DNA of 64,000 nt, from assembly GCF_020531945.1 (NCBI RefSeq), contig NZ_JAJATZ010000006.1:62001-126000 (forward strand). Direction: 5' to 3'. This stretch comes from Loktanella gaetbuli. Lineage in GTDB: Bacteria; Pseudomonadota; Alphaproteobacteria; Rhodobacterales; Rhodobacteraceae. A program made the position numbers and the translations under genes. The notes under the pieces are model-generated. The model ran no database searches, had not been told where the DNA came from, and saw only the letters and a list, made by a program, of their open reading frames with translations. Below are positions 1 through 8,852 of this stretch, piece after piece. How positions within the stretch are numbered: position 1 is the stretch's first letter; each line of letters starts with the position of its first letter.

Positions 1-2024
1 CGTTTCATCACCGCATTGCCGCCCAGCCAGTCATTGAACCCGTCCAGCATCGCATCGCGGTCGAACAGCGGCGCAGGATCGGTCACGGGATTCAGGCCCC
101 AAACCAGCGTTGCGTAGTCGGTCGCGACAAACCCGAGAGGATCGAGACCTTCTTCTTCCATGCGTTTGGTCAGCAGCAGACCCAGCGTTTGTTGCGCGTT
201 GCGTCCGGCAAAGCCGTAGAAACAGGTATGTGCGCGATCGTTGTGTGGAAAGGATTCGACCAGAATGCGATCGGCCTCGGGCAGTTTGGACACCCGACGC
301 TGCATGTGCAGCCAATCGGACGTGTGGCCGGGCAGTTGCGGCCAGTCGTCCTGCTGGAACATGCGCAGCACGCGCTGTGACAATTGCGTGGATGTGGCGA
401 ATTTGGTGCCCATGAATGTCGCGATCTTGGGCGGCTTGTCGGCGCGGCGCGTCACCTCGACACTGACCTCGCGGAGGCCTTCGTAACGGACGATTTCGCC
501 GCCGATCAGGAATGTGTCGCCCTTGGTCAGCTGCGCGGCAAAGGCCTCTTCGACCTCGCCCAATGGCTTGAACCCGCCCTTCAGCCGCACCTTGAGCCGG
601 TCGGCGTCCTGAATGGTGCCGATGTTCATGCGGATATCGCGGGCGGCACGCGGGTCGCGCAGATACCATAACCCATCGCGCAGCAGCAGCCGTTTCCAGC
701 GGTCGTAGGCGCGCAGGGCGTAACCGCCAGTTGCGCAGAAATCGAGGCAATCATCGAATTCCGCTCGTGTCAGACTGGCGAATGCGCCGACCGTCCGCAC
801 CTCGGCAAACAGGTCGTCGGCGTCAAAGGGGCCGGCGCAGGCGCGGATCAGAATGTGCTGACACAGAACGTCGCGCGGACCCGCCCCTTTGGGGTCGCCG
901 TCCAGATCATGCGCCCGCGCGGCCTCGAGTGCGGCCACACATTCCACGACCTCGAACCGGTTCGCGGGCACCAGCAGCGCCTTTGATGGGGCGTTGTAGC
1001 GATGGTTTGCACGTCCGATCCGCTGGATCAGGCGTTTGACGTTTTTCGGCGCGCCAATCTGGATCACCAGATCCACGTCGCCCCAGTCGATGCCCAGATC
1101 CAGACTGCCCGTGCAGACAATCGCTCGCAAATCGCCGCGCTCCATCGCAGATTCGACCTTTTCCCGCTGGGCACGGTCCAGACTGCCGTGGTGGATGCCG
1201 ATGGGCAGATCGGTGTCGTTGGCCAGCCAGAGGTTGTGAAAAAACAGCTCTGCCTGCGCGCGGGTATTGTGAAAAATCAGTGTCGTCTTGTGCTGTTTGA
1301 CCTGTTCCAGCACCGCCGGGATCGCATGGCGGGCGTTGCCGCCGGACCAGGGCGGACGTTCCTGGGTCACCAGCATCGCGATATCGGGGTCGGGGCCGGG
1401 ATCAGCATAAAGGATTTCGCAAGGATCAGGATGACAGGCGAGGCCATGAGCGATGGCGGCGGGGTCCTCGACCGTGGCGGACAGTCCGACGCGTCGCAGG
1501 TTCGGGCACATTGCCTGCAAGCGCGACAGCGCCAGCATCAGCTGATCGCCGCGTTTGGATTCCGCCAGTGCGTGAATTTCGTCCACCACGATACGTTGCA
1601 GCCCCGCGAACATACGCGGCGCGTCCTCGTAGGATGTCAGCAAGGCCAGGCTTTCCGGTGTGGTCAGCAGGATGTGCGGAGGGTCGGCACGCTGGCGTTT
1701 CTTGGCGGTGGCGGTCGTGTCGCCCGTGCGGTCCTCCACCCGGATCGGCAGGCCCATCTCATCGATCGGGGTGCGCAGGTTGCGCTTGATATTCGCGGCC
1801 AGCGCCTTCAACGGCGAGACATAGAGCGTATGCAATCCATCGTGTCCGCCGTCCGCCAGTTCCGCCAATGTGGGCAGAAACCCCGCGAGGGTCTTGCCGC
1901 CACCGGTCGGCGCGATCAGCAGCAGCGACGGGGCATCGGCGCGGTCCAGCATATCCTGCTGGTGCGGATGCACGGACCAGCCGCGCGCTGCAAACCAATC
2001 ATGAAAGACAGGGGGGAGGTTCAT
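1..2024 (-). CDS. Ligase-associated DEXH-box DNA helicase (3' end outside window)
   Basis: Superfamily 2 helicase of the Lhr-like, ligase-associated DNA damage response type, which normally partners an ATP-dependent DNA ligase and a metallophosphoesterase in DNA repair. Visible motifs: Walker A APTGGGKTLA near residue 38, DEXH box VVDEIHAL, motif III LSATVEDP, and the C-terminal helicase motif RIGRANHR. The reading frame is open from ATG at 2024 to the window edge, about 674 codons, so the C-terminus (roughly 800 residues in the family) is missing. The start is the ATG that directly precedes MNLPPVFHDW, with GGGGGAGG upstream as ribosome binding site. The ligase and phosphoesterase partners are not in this window; they could lie just outside it to the left. 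Family call is firm; the repair role is by analogy. Confidence 0.9.
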   Translation of the reverse strand, partial: MNLPPVFHDWFAARGWSVHPHQQDMLDRADAPSLLLIAPTGGGKTLAGFLPTLAELADGGHDGLHTLYVSPLKALAANIKRNLRTPIDEMGLPIRVEDRTGDTTATAKKRQRADPPHILLTTPESLALLTSYEDAPRMFAGLQRIVVDEIHALAESKRGDQLMLALSRLQAMCPNLRRVGLSATVEDPAAIAHGLACHPDPCEILYADPGPDPDIAMLVTQERPPWSGGNARHAIPAVLEQVKQHKTTLIFHNTRAQAELFFHNLWLANDTDLPIGIHHGSLDRAQREKVESAMERGDLRAIVCTGSLDLGIDWGDVDLVIQIGAPKNVKRLIQRIGRANHRYNAPSKALLVPANRFEVVECVAALEAARAHDLDGDPKGAGPRDVLCQHILIRACAGPFDADDLFAEVRTVGAFASLTRAEFDDCLDFCATGGYALRAYDRWKRLLLRDGLWYLRDPRAARDIRMNIGTIQDADRLKVRLKGGFKPLGEVEEAFAAQLTKGDTFLIGGEIVRYEGLREVSVEVTRRADKPPKIATFMGTKFATSTQLSQRVLRMFQQDDWPQLPGHTSDWLHMQRRVSKLPEADRILVESFPHNDRAHTCFYGFAGRNAQQTLGLLLTKRMEEEGLDPLGFVATDYATLVWGLNPVTDPAPLFDRDAMLDGFNDWLGGNAVMK

Positions 2025-2060
2025 CCACCCTAGGTGTAGCGCAGGCGGCCCGTCGTCAAG

Positions 2061-3371
2061 TCAGCGGACGATATCCTCGTCCTTGACGAACATATTGGCC
2101 CAGGCGCGGTCCATCAGTTCAGGCGTCATCTGATAGGGGATGCCCTCGAATTCGCAGATCGCGATCATCTGGTCGATCAGGAATACGGGCTGATAGTTCG
2201 CATAGACGTTGTCGATCGTCGGGTAGAGGTTGTTCAGCAGATGCAGCAGCGTGCCCTCATCCAGCGGCATCTTTTTCTTGCGCGCGACAAGCGAGAAGAT
2301 CTTTAGGAAATCAGACTGGCTGGGGCCGTCGATCTTGATCTTGTAGAAAATCCGGCGCAACGCGGCTTGGTCGAAAATCGCGTTGGGGTGAAAGTTGGTG
2401 GAAAAGATCACCAGCGTATCGAACGGCACCTCGAATTTTTCGCCCGATTGCAGTGCCAGGATATCCTTGTTTTCCTCCAGCGGGACGATCCAGCGGTTGA
2501 CCAGCGCCTGCGGCGGTTCGGCCTGACGGCCAAGGTCGTCGACGATGAAGATGCCGCCCGTCGATTTCATCTGCAGCGGTGCCTGATACGTTCGCGCGAC
2601 GGGGTTGTAGACCAGATCCAGCATGTCCAGCGACAATTCACCCCCCGTGATGACCGTGGGACGTTCGCACCGCACATAGCGCGTGTCGAACATGCCCGTC
2701 GTGCGGCGCAAGGAATTAGGATCCTGTTCATCGGCCTCGGCCTGCGAATGCACGATGGGGTCATAGACCGAAATGATCTGGCCCGAATATTCCACGGCAC
2801 GCGGGACATAGATCTTGTCCCCCATGGCGTCGCGAATCCCGTTCGAGATGGATGATTTCCCGTTGCCCGGCGGGCCATACATCAGGATCGACCGGCCGGA
2901 ACTGACGGCAGGACCCAGGTTCCCGATCAGCGCGGGCGGCAGGATCAGGTGGCCCATCGCGCCGGTCAACTGGTCGCGGGTGACCTGGATATTGCGGATC
3001 GACTGGCGTTTGATCTGTTCGTGATAGACCGACAGCGGCACCGGCATCGCACCGTAGTATTCTGACTGGGACAGCGCCTCGTTCGCGCGGTTGCGGCCTG
3101 CGTCGGTCAGTTGGTAGCCCATCTCAGACCCCGATGACGCCGACAGCGTGCCGGTCGCCTCGAGAAGCAGCTGGCTGCGGGCGATGTCGATCAGTTCCTG
3201 TGTGACGTTGATCGGCAGGCAGATGACCTTGGCGATGGCGGCCGCCTCGGTCAGGTTGGTGCGGAACATCGACTTGATCAGGATGTCGCGCATCATCGGC
3301 AGCGCCAGCTTCATCTCGCTCAGCGTTTTGGGGCGGGGTGGCGCGACGACGCCGGAAACTTGCATGTTCAT
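2061..3371 (-). CDS. AAA+ ATPase at the end of the tad pilus locus
   Basis: Predicted cytoplasmic ATPase of 436 residues. Walker A GPPGNGKSS is at about 166-174, Walker B IFIVDD at 274-279, and a sensor-1-like segment LVIFSTNF follows. The N-terminal ~130 residues look helical and may form a winged-helix or adaptor domain (ANEALSQSEYYG, then VPLSVYHEQIKRQS). It resembles the MoxR/AAA group rather than the pilus-retraction PilT type. It lies 106 bp downstream of cpaA on the same strand and is probably the last gene of the tad locus, so a role in pilus assembly or its regulation is an inference only. I preferred ATG 3371 (MNMQVSG) over an upstream in-frame start at 3419, whose extra 16 residues (MTHRRGCDPASS...) look like leader sequence. 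Confidence 0.8.
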   Translation of the reverse strand: MNMQVSGVVAPPRPKTLSEMKLALPMMRDILIKSMFRTNLTEAAAIAKVICLPINVTQELIDIARSQLLLEATGTLSASSGSEMGYQLTDAGRNRANEALSQSEYYGAMPVPLSVYHEQIKRQSIRNIQVTRDQLTGAMGHLILPPALIGNLGPAVSSGRSILMYGPPGNGKSSISNGIRDAMGDKIYVPRAVEYSGQIISVYDPIVHSQAEADEQDPNSLRRTTGMFDTRYVRCERPTVITGGELSLDMLDLVYNPVARTYQAPLQMKSTGGIFIVDDLGRQAEPPQALVNRWIVPLEENKDILALQSGEKFEVPFDTLVIFSTNFHPNAIFDQAALRRIFYKIKIDGPSQSDFLKIFSLVARKKKMPLDEGTLLHLLNNLYPTIDNVYANYQPVFLIDQMIAICEFEGIPYQMTPELMDRAWANMFVKDEDIVR

Positions 3372-3476
3372 TGGATGACCCTGGCTGCTGGCAGGGTCGC
3401 ATCCCCGCCTATGGGTCAATGCATGGCGAGGCTTTATGGCCGAATGATGGACAAATTCGTGTCAGGCTGGGGCAGA

Positions 3477-3977
3477 TCAGCCGCCAAAGGCCGCCAGTCC
3501 CAGATACAGCGTCAGCGCCATCGCCAACGGCAAGCCCATCGGGAAACGATTGCCAGATGTCCAGCTTTCCCAATGGGGATAGCGGGCGCGCAAGGGGGTC
3601 AGACGCAGCAGACGGTGCAGGATGATCCCGATGATCATGCAGGCCGACAGCATCAGCATCATCGCGCTGATATCGCCGGCCGCGACCATCGGCGCAACGG
3701 CGGCCATGAATTTCGCGTCACCCGCCCCCAGCCAGCCTGTCATGTTCAGCAAGATGCCGATCACCAGCATCACGACCAGATGCAGGTAGTTCCACAGATA
3801 GACGTCCAGTGGCAATGCGACCAATCCCAGCACGGCATAGGCCGCGAACAGGGCCAGCACGGCCTTGTTCGGGATTTTCATGGTCGAGACGTCCCTGAAC
3901 GCGACCCAGATCGAAATCGGGATGGCGGGTATCAGGAACAGCAGCGCGGCGGTCGTAGGCAGGGCCAACATGATCAC
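3477..3977 (-). CDS. cpaA: Prepilin peptidase CpaA/TadV (A24 family)
   Basis: Integral inner-membrane aspartic peptidase that cleaves the leader of Flp-type prepilins. The 166-residue protein has several hydrophobic helices. It carries the two A24 catalytic Asp positions: D29 in AFRDVSTMKIPN and D87 in the GxGD motif GAGDAKF. The length fits the short TadV/CpaA form, which lacks the N-methylation domain. Its start overlaps the stop of the upstream TPR gene by 4 bp (ATGA), indicating translational coupling. In many tad loci cpaA lies next to flp; here it is near the distal end of the cluster. The substrates are presumably the Flp proteins at 13.6-14.1 kb and pseudopilins not present here. Confidence 0.92.
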   Translation of the reverse strand: MIMLALPTTAALLFLIPAIPISIWVAFRDVSTMKIPNKAVLALFAAYAVLGLVALPLDVYLWNYLHLVVMLVIGILLNMTGWLGAGDAKFMAAVAPMVAAGDISAMMLMLSACMIIGIILHRLLRLTPLRARYPHWESWTSGNRFPMGLPLAMALTLYLGLAAFGG

Positions 3978-4813
3978 GCCTCAAGCGCGCGCAGCGAACG
4001 GGCGGCTTCCTCAAAGTGCTGGGGATGTGTGTCGATCGCTTCGGTCAACAGACCCTTGCCGATGGTCAGATCGTTCTGTTTGATCGCCGTCAGGGCCATC
4101 GTGTACAGCAATTGCGCGCGTTCCACCTGCGTCATCGGAATGACGGGCAGGTCATAGCGGCGCTGCGCCCCGCGGGCCAGCACCAGATTGTTTTTCGCGG
4201 TGAACATCGTGCTGTCCTGACGCAACGCGTCGGTGAACAGGCGTTCGGCACCCGCGTAATCGCCGCGCGTCAGCTTGGAAAAGCCCCAGTTGTTGATCAC
4301 GCCGGCGGGTGTCGTCGTCAGACCGGCAGCGGTCTGATAGAATGAATCGGCCTTGTCCCACTGTTTCTTGCTGTCGGCGACCATGGCCTCCAGCTTGTAG
4401 CGGTCGAATGTTTCGTGGGTGGGCGGGATCGCATTCAGCGTGGCAGCGGCGGCGTCCCACTGGTTGGCGCGGATCTGCGCATCTGCGAGGTTCACGCGGT
4501 CATCGCTGTTGGATTGGGGATGGGCAATCACGTTGTTCCATGCGGTGATCGCCTCGGTGGCGCGACCGGCCCGGACCAGCGATTTCGCCAGTCCCCGCAT
4601 CAGGTCGACCCGGCCCGGATCATTGGCATTGGCCCCGGCAAAATAACGGACGGCCTCTTCGGGATCACCGACGGTCAGCATCACGTCATTCAGATTGGTT
4701 TCGTCGACGACGTTCAGATCCTGGAGGGCGCGTTGCACTTCGGCATCGCCGTTCTTGGCGCAAGCCGACAGGACAAGTGTCCCGGCCAGGGCGATCAGAA
4801 TAGGGTGGCGCAT
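3974..4813 (-). CDS. TPR lipoprotein, TadD-like (second copy)
   Basis: 279-residue predicted outer-membrane lipoprotein. The signal peptide ends in the lipobox LSAC (Cys at about residue 18), followed by tetratricopeptide-type repeats (for example AAGLTTTPAGVINNWGFSKL and a related unit further on). Proteins of this kind in tad loci are called TadD and act as pilotins or assembly scaffolds for the CpaC secretin. It is 26 bp from the preceding tadD gene and overlaps cpaA by 4 bp, so it belongs to the same operon. It is longer than its neighbour and only loosely similar to it, so it may have a separate partner. The lipoprotein and TPR calls are firm; the exact role is inferred from context. Confidence 0.82.
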   Translation of the reverse strand: MRHPILIALAGTLVLSACAKNGDAEVQRALQDLNVVDETNLNDVMLTVGDPEEAVRYFAGANANDPGRVDLMRGLAKSLVRAGRATEAITAWNNVIAHPQSNSDDRVNLADAQIRANQWDAAAATLNAIPPTHETFDRYKLEAMVADSKKQWDKADSFYQTAAGLTTTPAGVINNWGFSKLTRGDYAGAERLFTDALRQDSTMFTAKNNLVLARGAQRRYDLPVIPMTQVERAQLLYTMALTAIKQNDLTIGKGLLTEAIDTHPQHFEEAARSLRALEA

Positions 4814-4839
4814 TTTTTGCGTCCTTTGCTGCTACTGCC

Positions 4840-5388
4840 TCAGAGCGGTTCGACGGTCACACCATCGTCCCTGACGACCAGTTGAAACTGGTTCTGTTGG
4901 CTGTCAGCGTAAATCGCGCCATCGCGTTTGGCGAGCGCCAAGGCCAAGTTCTGGCGAATAGCGTCCGAATTCCCGTTATCCGTGGCAAAAGCGCGACGGA
5001 AAACCTCGGCGGCTTCGGCGAATTTGCCCTGTTCCATCAGCAGAACGCCCAGATTGTTCCAGGCCGGTGGGAAATCTGGGGCATCTTCTGCGGCGCGGCG
5101 CAACAGGTCTTCGGCCTGACCCAGGCGGCCCAATCGCAGGTTGGCGGACCCCAGTGCCGACAATGTATCGACGTTCAGGCCATCGCGTGCGGCGGCGCGG
5201 GTATAGGCGCGCAGGGCCAATTCGTATTCCCCGGCGGCCATCAGGCGGTGGCCGACCACCAGCCCGTCGGTTTCCGCCTCACCGGCAATACCGGGCGCGA
5301 AAACCGGCTGTTCGGGTTCATCGAAAAATCCGCAACCGGTCATCAGGAAACACAGACCCGCCAGTGCCAAACTGCGCCAACCGATCAT
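4840..5388 (-). CDS. tadD: TPR lipoprotein TadD
   Basis: 182-residue lipoprotein with a short signal peptide ending in the lipobox MTGC. Two to three TPR units follow (DGLNVDTLSALGSANLRLG and DFPPAWNNLGVLLMEQGKF). TadD is needed for Flp pilus biogenesis and is thought to help secretin assembly at the outer membrane. It lies 14 bp downstream of tadC on the same strand. The C-terminus ends in a short non-TPR stretch. Two TPR lipoproteins in succession are common in alphaproteobacterial tad loci, so this one is taken as the classical tadD because it directly follows tadC. Confidence 0.85.
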   Translation of the reverse strand: MIGWRSLALAGLCFLMTGCGFFDEPEQPVFAPGIAGEAETDGLVVGHRLMAAGEYELALRAYTRAAARDGLNVDTLSALGSANLRLGRLGQAEDLLRRAAEDAPDFPPAWNNLGVLLMEQGKFAEAAEVFRRAFATDNGNSDAIRQNLALALAKRDGAIYADSQQNQFQLVVRDDGVTVEPL

Positions 5389-5402
5389 GTGTCCTGTTCC
5401 TC

Positions 5403-6395
5403 TTAGCCGCCAGCAGATCCCAGAATGTCACCCATGGCGTAAACCGAGGGTCCGATCAAGATGAGCAGTAGCGGCGGCACCGTCAACATCATCGTGGCCA
5501 GCGTCATCTTGGTCGGCAGCTTGTTTGCCTTTTCCTCGGCCCGCATCACACGTTTGTCGCGCATTTCACCGGCATAGACGCGCAAGGCGTCGGCGATGGA
5601 TGTACCGAATTGCTGGCTCTGGATCAGGACGGTCACGAAACTGGTGATGTCCGGCGTGCCGCAGCGTTCGGCCATGTCGCGCATGACCGCTTCCTTGTCC
5701 TTACCGGCCTTCAGTTCCTGCGACACCATTTCGTATTCGCCAGCCAGATCGGGAAAACCCGATTTCATTTCGCGGGCGACGCGCATGATCGACTGATCCA
5801 GCGATTGACCGGCCTCGACGCAGACCAGCATCAGGTCGAGACTATCGGGAAACCCGTCTTCGATGTTCTGCTGTCGCGTCGCCTGACGGCGGGTGATCCA
5901 GTACATCGGGAACATGTAGCCGGCAAAACCGGGGATCACGATCATGAATGCCACGGCCTGACCAGTCAGCTCTTCGTTGGTGAGCGAGTCGAGATAGGCA
6001 TAGATACAGCCCAAGATCAGACCGATAATCCCCAGGGCAAACTTTGCAAAATGAAAATTGCGCACCGCGTTGCGGCTCTTGTAGCCCGCCTGAAGCAGCT
6101 TCAACTTCATCGCGGAATAGGCTTCCTCGTCTTGGGGTTCGAGGAAGGTCGCGTATTTCTCCAGCTGATCCTTTTTCTTTTCCTCGCGCAGACGCTGTCT
6201 TTTGTTGTCTGACTTGTCGGGCTTGGGTGGCTGGTTCGCTGCCTTGAGTCGATCCAGCGGGTCCTCTTCCTTTTTCAACAGGACCGGCAACGTTGCGACG
6301 ATCATGGTAAAACCAATGGCCCCGACCAGCATCACCAGACCAAAGGGGCCCAGCATTTCGGTGATCATGGTATTCGCGTATTCCAGAAAACTCAT
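5403..6395 (-). CDS. tadC: Tad pilus inner-membrane platform protein TadC
   Basis: 330-residue type II secretion F-domain protein, one of the two GspF-like platform subunits of the Tad machine. Hydrophobic segments lie at the N-terminus (about 15-40), in the middle (about 115-175) and at the C-terminus (about 295-325). The T2SSF core contains SLDLMLVCVEAGQSLDQSIMR, typical of TadC. A charged linker (KPDKSDNKRQRLREEKKKDQ) follows the first membrane segment and should be cytoplasmic. The gene is 8 bp downstream of tadB. It is expected to work with TadB and the ATPase CpaF to drive pilin polymerisation. Confidence 0.93.
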   Translation of the reverse strand: MSFLEYANTMITEMLGPFGLVMLVGAIGFTMIVATLPVLLKKEEDPLDRLKAANQPPKPDKSDNKRQRLREEKKKDQLEKYATFLEPQDEEAYSAMKLKLLQAGYKSRNAVRNFHFAKFALGIIGLILGCIYAYLDSLTNEELTGQAVAFMIVIPGFAGYMFPMYWITRRQATRQQNIEDGFPDSLDLMLVCVEAGQSLDQSIMRVAREMKSGFPDLAGEYEMVSQELKAGKDKEAVMRDMAERCGTPDITSFVTVLIQSQQFGTSIADALRVYAGEMRDKRVMRAEEKANKLPTKMTLATMMLTVPPLLLILIGPSVYAMGDILGSAGG

Positions 6396-6403
6396 GTCAG
6401 GCC

Positions 6404-7369
6404 TCAGACTTTAATGTTCACAAGGGCTTTCATCACGAACAGGTTCACGATGAGAAACGCGGCAACGACCAGACAGGCCGGGATAAAGATCGGTTTATCC
6501 ATGACCTCGTCATAATAGCCCGGTTGCACAAGGTTGATGCCCACCAGTGCCAGGATCGGGAAACCCGACAGCAGTTTGCCGGACCATTTGGCTTCTGCCG
6601 TAATCGCCTTGACCCGGCGAAACAGGCGGAACCGCGCACGGATCACCTTGCCCAGACCGTCCAGCACCTCGGCCAGGTTGCCGCCCGATGTGGCCTGAAT
6701 GGTCACGGCCACGGCCAAAAACCGCATGTCCTGCATGTCCAGCCGTTCGGCGAGCGTTTTCAGACATTCGCCCATGTCCCGGCCATAGGCGGCCTCGTCC
6801 GACACGATCCCCATTTCAGTGCCCAGCGGGTCGGGCACCTCGCGCGCGACGATCGCCACGGCAGACGCAAAGGGGTGGCCGACGCGCAGCGACCGCACCA
6901 TCAGTTCGACTGCCTCGGGCAGCTGTTCTTCCAGCATGGCCGTGCGCTTGGTCGCCTTGCCGTTGATCCAGGTATAGACCGCGCCGATCCCCATCGCGAC
7001 CGCGACGACCGCGCGGGTGGGGGCCTCGACACTGGTGGCCACCGACAGACCGATGAAGGCCATGACGCTGACGCCAGCCATCAGCATGATGATCTGCGAC
7101 GGGGTGAATGCGATATTGGCCTTTTGCGCCTTGGTCGCGAGGATCGAATACAGCGGAATGCGCTGCGATCGCATGTGCTGGGTCATCTCCTTGCGGAGTT
7201 GTTCCAGCACCTTTTCGCGGTTGCCACCTTTTTCCAGCATGTCCAGACGGCGGTTGACCTTGCCGTCCATCGAAATGGATTTGCCGAAAATGACCAGATA
7301 CACGCCCTGAACCGTCGCCAGAACGGCGGCAAAGATCACGGCATAGATGACGGGTTCCATTGAAATCAT
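6404..7369 (-). CDS. tadB: Tad pilus inner-membrane platform protein TadB
   Basis: 321-residue GspF-domain protein paired with TadC. It has an N-terminal membrane segment (AVIFAAVLATVQGVYLVIFG), two central segments near 90-130 and C-terminal ones from about 265. The F-domain core ELMVRSLRVGHPFASAVAIV is characteristic of TadB. It starts 5 bp after the cpaF stop; the SD element GGAG overlaps the end of cpaF and sits 8 nt before ATG 7369, so expression is probably coupled. Length and order (cpaF-tadB-tadC) match tad operons closely. Confidence 0.93.
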   Translation of the reverse strand: MISMEPVIYAVIFAAVLATVQGVYLVIFGKSISMDGKVNRRLDMLEKGGNREKVLEQLRKEMTQHMRSQRIPLYSILATKAQKANIAFTPSQIIMLMAGVSVMAFIGLSVATSVEAPTRAVVAVAMGIGAVYTWINGKATKRTAMLEEQLPEAVELMVRSLRVGHPFASAVAIVAREVPDPLGTEMGIVSDEAAYGRDMGECLKTLAERLDMQDMRFLAVAVTIQATSGGNLAEVLDGLGKVIRARFRLFRRVKAITAEAKWSGKLLSGFPILALVGINLVQPGYYDEVMDKPIFIPACLVVAAFLIVNLFVMKALVNIKV

Positions 7370-7374
7370 GATGA

Positions 7375-8841
7375 TTACTCCGCGGCCATGGGTTCAAAGA
7401 TCTGCGGTGGCAGGTCGTAGCCCCACAGCTTGAAACGATCGGAAAAGTGACTGCGCACGCCAGTCGCCGTGAAATGACCGATGATCTTGTTTTCCGGTGT
7501 CAGGCCGACGCGCTGATACTTGAAAATTTCCTGCATCGAGATGACGTCGCCCTCCATTCCGGTGATTTCGGTGATGGATGTCATGCGACGCGAACCGTCC
7601 TGCAGACGGGATGCCTGCACGATCAAGTTCACAGCCGATGAAATCTGGCTGCGCATCGCCTTGATCGGCATCTCGATACCCGCCATCGCGATCATGTTTT
7701 CCAGACGGCTGACACCGTCGCGGGCGCTGTTGGCGTGGATCGTGGTCATCGACCCGTCGTGGCCGGTGTTCATGGCCTGCAACATGTCGATGACTTCCTC
7801 GCCGCGGGTTTCACCCACGATGATCCGGTCGGGGCGCATCCGCAGCGCGTTTTTCAGACAGTCCCTCTGGCTGACGCCACCCTTGCCCTCGACGTTGGGC
7901 GGGCGGCTTTCCATACGGCCCACATGGGTCTGTTGCAGCTGAAGTTCGGCCGTATCCTCGATCGTCAGAATACGTTCGCTGTTGTCGATAAAGGACGACA
8001 GCGCGTTCAGCGTCGTGGTCTTACCCGAACCCGTACCGCCCGACACGATGACGTTCAGACGGGTCGCGACAGCGGCCTGCAGGTAGGCGGCCATTTCCTC
8101 GGAGAATGCGCCAAAGGCGACCAGATCGTCGATCCCCAGCTTGTCCTTCTTGAATTTACGGATGGACACGAGGCTGCCATCCACGGCCACGGGCGGCACC
8201 ATCGCGTTGAAACGCGACCCATCGGCCAGGCGCGCGTCGACATAGGGGTTGGATTCGTCAACACGCCGGCCCACGGCGGACACGATCTTGTCGATGATCC
8301 GCAGCAGGTGCTTTTCGTCCTTGAACGTGATGTCGGTCAGTTCCAGCTTGCCCGCGCGTTCCACGAAAATCTGTTGCGGACCGTTGACCAGAATATCGTT
8401 GACGGTGTCGTCCTTGAGCAGGGTTTCCAGCGGCCCCAGACCCGTCACCTCGAAAAACAGATCCTGTGACAGGGTCACCCGTTCGTCGCGGGTCAGTACG
8501 ATTCCCATTTCTTCGAGGGATTCGGTCGCGATCGCGTTGATCTCGTTGCGCAGATCGGTTTCGGATGCATTTTCCAGCGCGGCCAGGTTCAGGTTGTCCA
8601 GCAGCGCCTTGTGCAGTTCCAGCTTGATCTCGCCCAGACGCTCCTTGCGCTTTTTCTCGCGGTCGGCGGCGGGCACCTCTGCCGGACGCGCCGCGCGCGG
8701 TTTCATCAGGCTGACCTTTTCGACCGCAGCCGGTGTTGCGACGGGGACAGGCGCGGGTGCGGGCTTGGGGGCCGCTTTGCCAAGGACCGGCTTTTCGGTC
8801 CGTGCACCTGCGTCGCCTGGTTTCTTGTATTTGGAAAACAT
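7375..8841 (-). CDS. cpaF: Tad pilus assembly/retraction ATPase CpaF (TadA)
   Basis: 488-residue hexameric secretion ATPase of the VirB11/GspE family. It powers Flp pilus extension, and in Caulobacter also retraction. Walker A GGTGSGKT is at 268-275, the Asp box ILTIEDTAELQL follows, then Walker B with RPDRIIVGETRGEE, and a His box (TGHDGSMTTIHANSA). An Ala/Pro-rich, basic N-terminal extension of about 65 residues precedes the folded N-domain, as in other CpaF proteins. The gene lies 11 bp after cpaE and 5 bp before tadB, in one operon. All catalytic motifs are intact. Confidence 0.96.
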   Translation of the reverse strand: MFSKYKKPGDAGARTEKPVLGKAAPKPAPAPVPVATPAAVEKVSLMKPRAARPAEVPAADREKKRKERLGEIKLELHKALLDNLNLAALENASETDLRNEINAIATESLEEMGIVLTRDERVTLSQDLFFEVTGLGPLETLLKDDTVNDILVNGPQQIFVERAGKLELTDITFKDEKHLLRIIDKIVSAVGRRVDESNPYVDARLADGSRFNAMVPPVAVDGSLVSIRKFKKDKLGIDDLVAFGAFSEEMAAYLQAAVATRLNVIVSGGTGSGKTTTLNALSSFIDNSERILTIEDTAELQLQQTHVGRMESRPPNVEGKGGVSQRDCLKNALRMRPDRIIVGETRGEEVIDMLQAMNTGHDGSMTTIHANSARDGVSRLENMIAMAGIEMPIKAMRSQISSAVNLIVQASRLQDGSRRMTSITEITGMEGDVISMQEIFKYQRVGLTPENKIIGHFTATGVRSHFSDRFKLWGYDLPPQIFEPMAAE

Positions 8842-8852
8842 CAGTTCACCTT

